A DNA stretch of 22,708 bases from a virus. The position numbers were made by a program, and so were the translations under genes. Positions 21,845 through 22,708 of this stretch are shown here, in pieces. The notes under the pieces were generated by a model. That model saw nothing but the letters and a program-made list of their open reading frames with translations. It made no database searches and was not told the DNA's origin. The stretch's first letter is position 1, and the number at the start of each line of letters is the position of its first letter. The stretch is from positions 1 through 22,708 of the IMG/VR virus record IMGVR_UViG_3300046007_004659. One strand, written 5' to 3'.

Positions 21845-22278
21845 CACAAAGTGGATTTTGCATAAATTTTCAATTCACCCATTTTGTAATTCCCTGACTT
21901 CTCCTTCTGTTTCTTCAAGGCTATCAGTTTTCCGTAGTCACCTGATCCAACCGTTTCGATTAACGCTCCTGAACGACTGAAATAGCCCAAAACAAACATC
22001 GGTGAAACACTTCCGGCTGCTTCCAACAAATCAAGTTTCTCACTTAGTTGTCCTGACTTCCATAGACAAAATTTAGAACTGTCAGCAACCCTAAAAATCT
22101 TCTTTGTAGTCGGGTACAAATCCCATTTACCATTAATCCGAAAGTGATACTCGGTTATCTTCTCAACCCTAAATTTTGATTGATTAAGAGCCATGATTTC
22201 ATTCGCTGCTACCATCCTTTTGTCCGACTTTCTTTCCTTAGAAAGCCTTGTAAATTCTTTGTAGTCCTCTGAGTCCAT
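21844..22278 (-). CDS. Unknown protein (144 aa)
   Basis: I do not recognise this protein. A helical, charged N-terminus (MDSEDYKEFTRLSKERKSDK) is followed by a beta region with YHFRINGKWDLYPTTKKIFR (about 44-63), which looks like a small nucleic-acid-binding or phage accessory fold. The basic end is KMGELKIYAKSTL. The start is ATG; the stop is TGA. It is one of the early genes ahead of the recombination module. Confidence 0.65.
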   Translation of the reverse strand: MDSEDYKEFTRLSKERKSDKRMVAANEIMALNQSKFRVEKITEYHFRINGKWDLYPTTKKIFRVADSSKFCLWKSGQLSEKLDLLEAAGSVSPMFVLGYFSRSGALIETVGSGDYGKLIALKKQKEKSGNYKMGELKIYAKSTL

Positions 22279-22295
22279 TGTTATTGTTTTTTAAG

Positions 22296-22349
22296 TTAAT
22301 CATCCATATCCGCGCACGTCTGTTGTATATGTGCAGTAAAATCATCCAT
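22296..22349 (-). CDS. Possible 17-codon short frame
   Basis: A short frame, MDDFTAHIQQTCADMDD, starts nine bases after the stop of the 88-residue gene and ends 17 bases before the 144-residue gene's ATG. The MDD start and end come from a short repeat (ATGGATGAT) in the DNA. It may be a leader peptide or chance. Confidence 0.25.
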   Translation of the reverse strand: MDDFTAHIQQTCADMDD

Positions 22350-22358
22350 AGCCGTTAG

Positions 22359-22625
22359 TTATAGGTAATGCTTGACAAACCAACTGCGACACCTTTTACA
22401 GCTCACACCTAAATTGTCTTTTTTTGCACCACCTAAAATTGAGTCTTTTAAGTTGTCAATATTTATATCCTCGTTAATTCCGCACCCGTGAAAACTTTTT
22501 GAACCACAAACCACTTTTTCTAATGAATGGCTGTATATATGTGTTTGATATGTGCCTGAAAATTGAGCAATATCACTACCTATAACAGCACCTACCAAAA
22601 AAGCGGGCTTCTGTGGTTCATTCAT
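22359..22625 (-). CDS. Small Cys-rich unknown protein (88 aa)
   Basis: I do not recognise this protein. It has five scattered cysteines, including a possible metal-binding pair in SCKRCRSWFVKHY at the end, and VVCGSKSFHGCGI in the middle. There is no membrane segment. Its ATG overlaps the stop of the frame to the right (ATGA), so it is translated with that gene. Confidence 0.65.
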   Translation of the reverse strand: MNEPQKPAFLVGAVIGSDIAQFSGTYQTHIYSHSLEKVVCGSKSFHGCGINEDINIDNLKDSILGGAKKDNLGVSCKRCRSWFVKHYL

Positions 22626-22708
22626 ATCCTGCTTAATTTATCGTTCAACTCTTTTCTGATCTCATCCGTGCCTTCGATGTTTTCGTCACTGTCGGGCATG
22701 GTAATCTC
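22622..22708 (-). CDS. Partial or short acidic frame at the window edge
   Basis: The frame is open to the right edge, with ATG at 22699 if complete (25 codons, MPDSDENIEGTDEIRKELND at the start). Its TGA overlaps the ATG of the 88-residue gene, which supports it being translated. The acidic, helical sequence is not recognised, and the true start may lie outside the window. Confidence 0.5.
   Translation of the reverse strand, partial: EITMPDSDENIEGTDEIRKELNDKLSRI

Overview
The window looks like part of the genome of a tailed phage or prophage that infects a Bacteroidota host. Three things point that way. The DNA is AT-rich. Genes lack Shine-Dalgarno sites and instead start after A-rich leaders, often AAACAAAATG or TAAAATG. 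The tail-fibre protein carries a modular linker style (TVTSVGLTMPS and YIRGDGTLANFP) typical of phages of that phylum. No integrase, terminase, capsid or portal gene lies inside the window, and no tRNA or CRISPR array was seen.

Layout. Bases 1-9578 (+ strand) are late functions: a 1297-residue, partly membrane-like virion protein candidate; two small membrane proteins (holin candidates); a hairpin terminator; an M15-family peptidase (endolysin); a tail fibre with a Phage_fiber_2 repeat; and a run of small genes that includes a Tad2/DUF2829 anti-Thoeris candidate. A bidirectional terminator at about 9.62-9.65 kb separates these from a long leftward block (about 22.7 to 9.7 kb, - strand).

The leftward block reads, in transcription order: small unknown genes; a recombination module (possible ssDNA-annealing protein, coiled-coil DUF1351-like protein, PD-(D/E)XK nuclease); a DUF551 protein; an overlapping pair of membrane proteins with spanin-like layout; small unknown genes; a promoter plus a strong RNA/DNA dyad; a winged-helix replication initiator with iteron-like repeats inside it; a DnaB helicase; more small genes; a cytosine-5 methyltransferase-like protein; NinG; a 69-residue unknown; and a Mom-like adenine-modification protein. 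Replication (initiator plus helicase), recombination (annealing protein, nuclease, NinG) and host-defence evasion (DNA base modification, Tad2) are the three clear themes.

The most unusual region is 9.66-10.69 kb. The mom-like gene is bracketed by 14/16-matching inverted repeats. It is preceded by a 103-bp imperfect palindrome whose arms are laid out like an integron attC site and which starts on the stop codon of the upstream gene. The second is 15.78-15.92 kb, where a sigma70-like promoter with an operator-like palindrome leads into a 17-bp dyad with an interleaved 8-bp pair (possible pseudoknot) just upstream of the replication initiator. Several short genes (25-56 codons) that a 60-residue cut-off would miss are listed from start/stop coupling. 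All functional calls come from reading motifs by eye; no database search was run.
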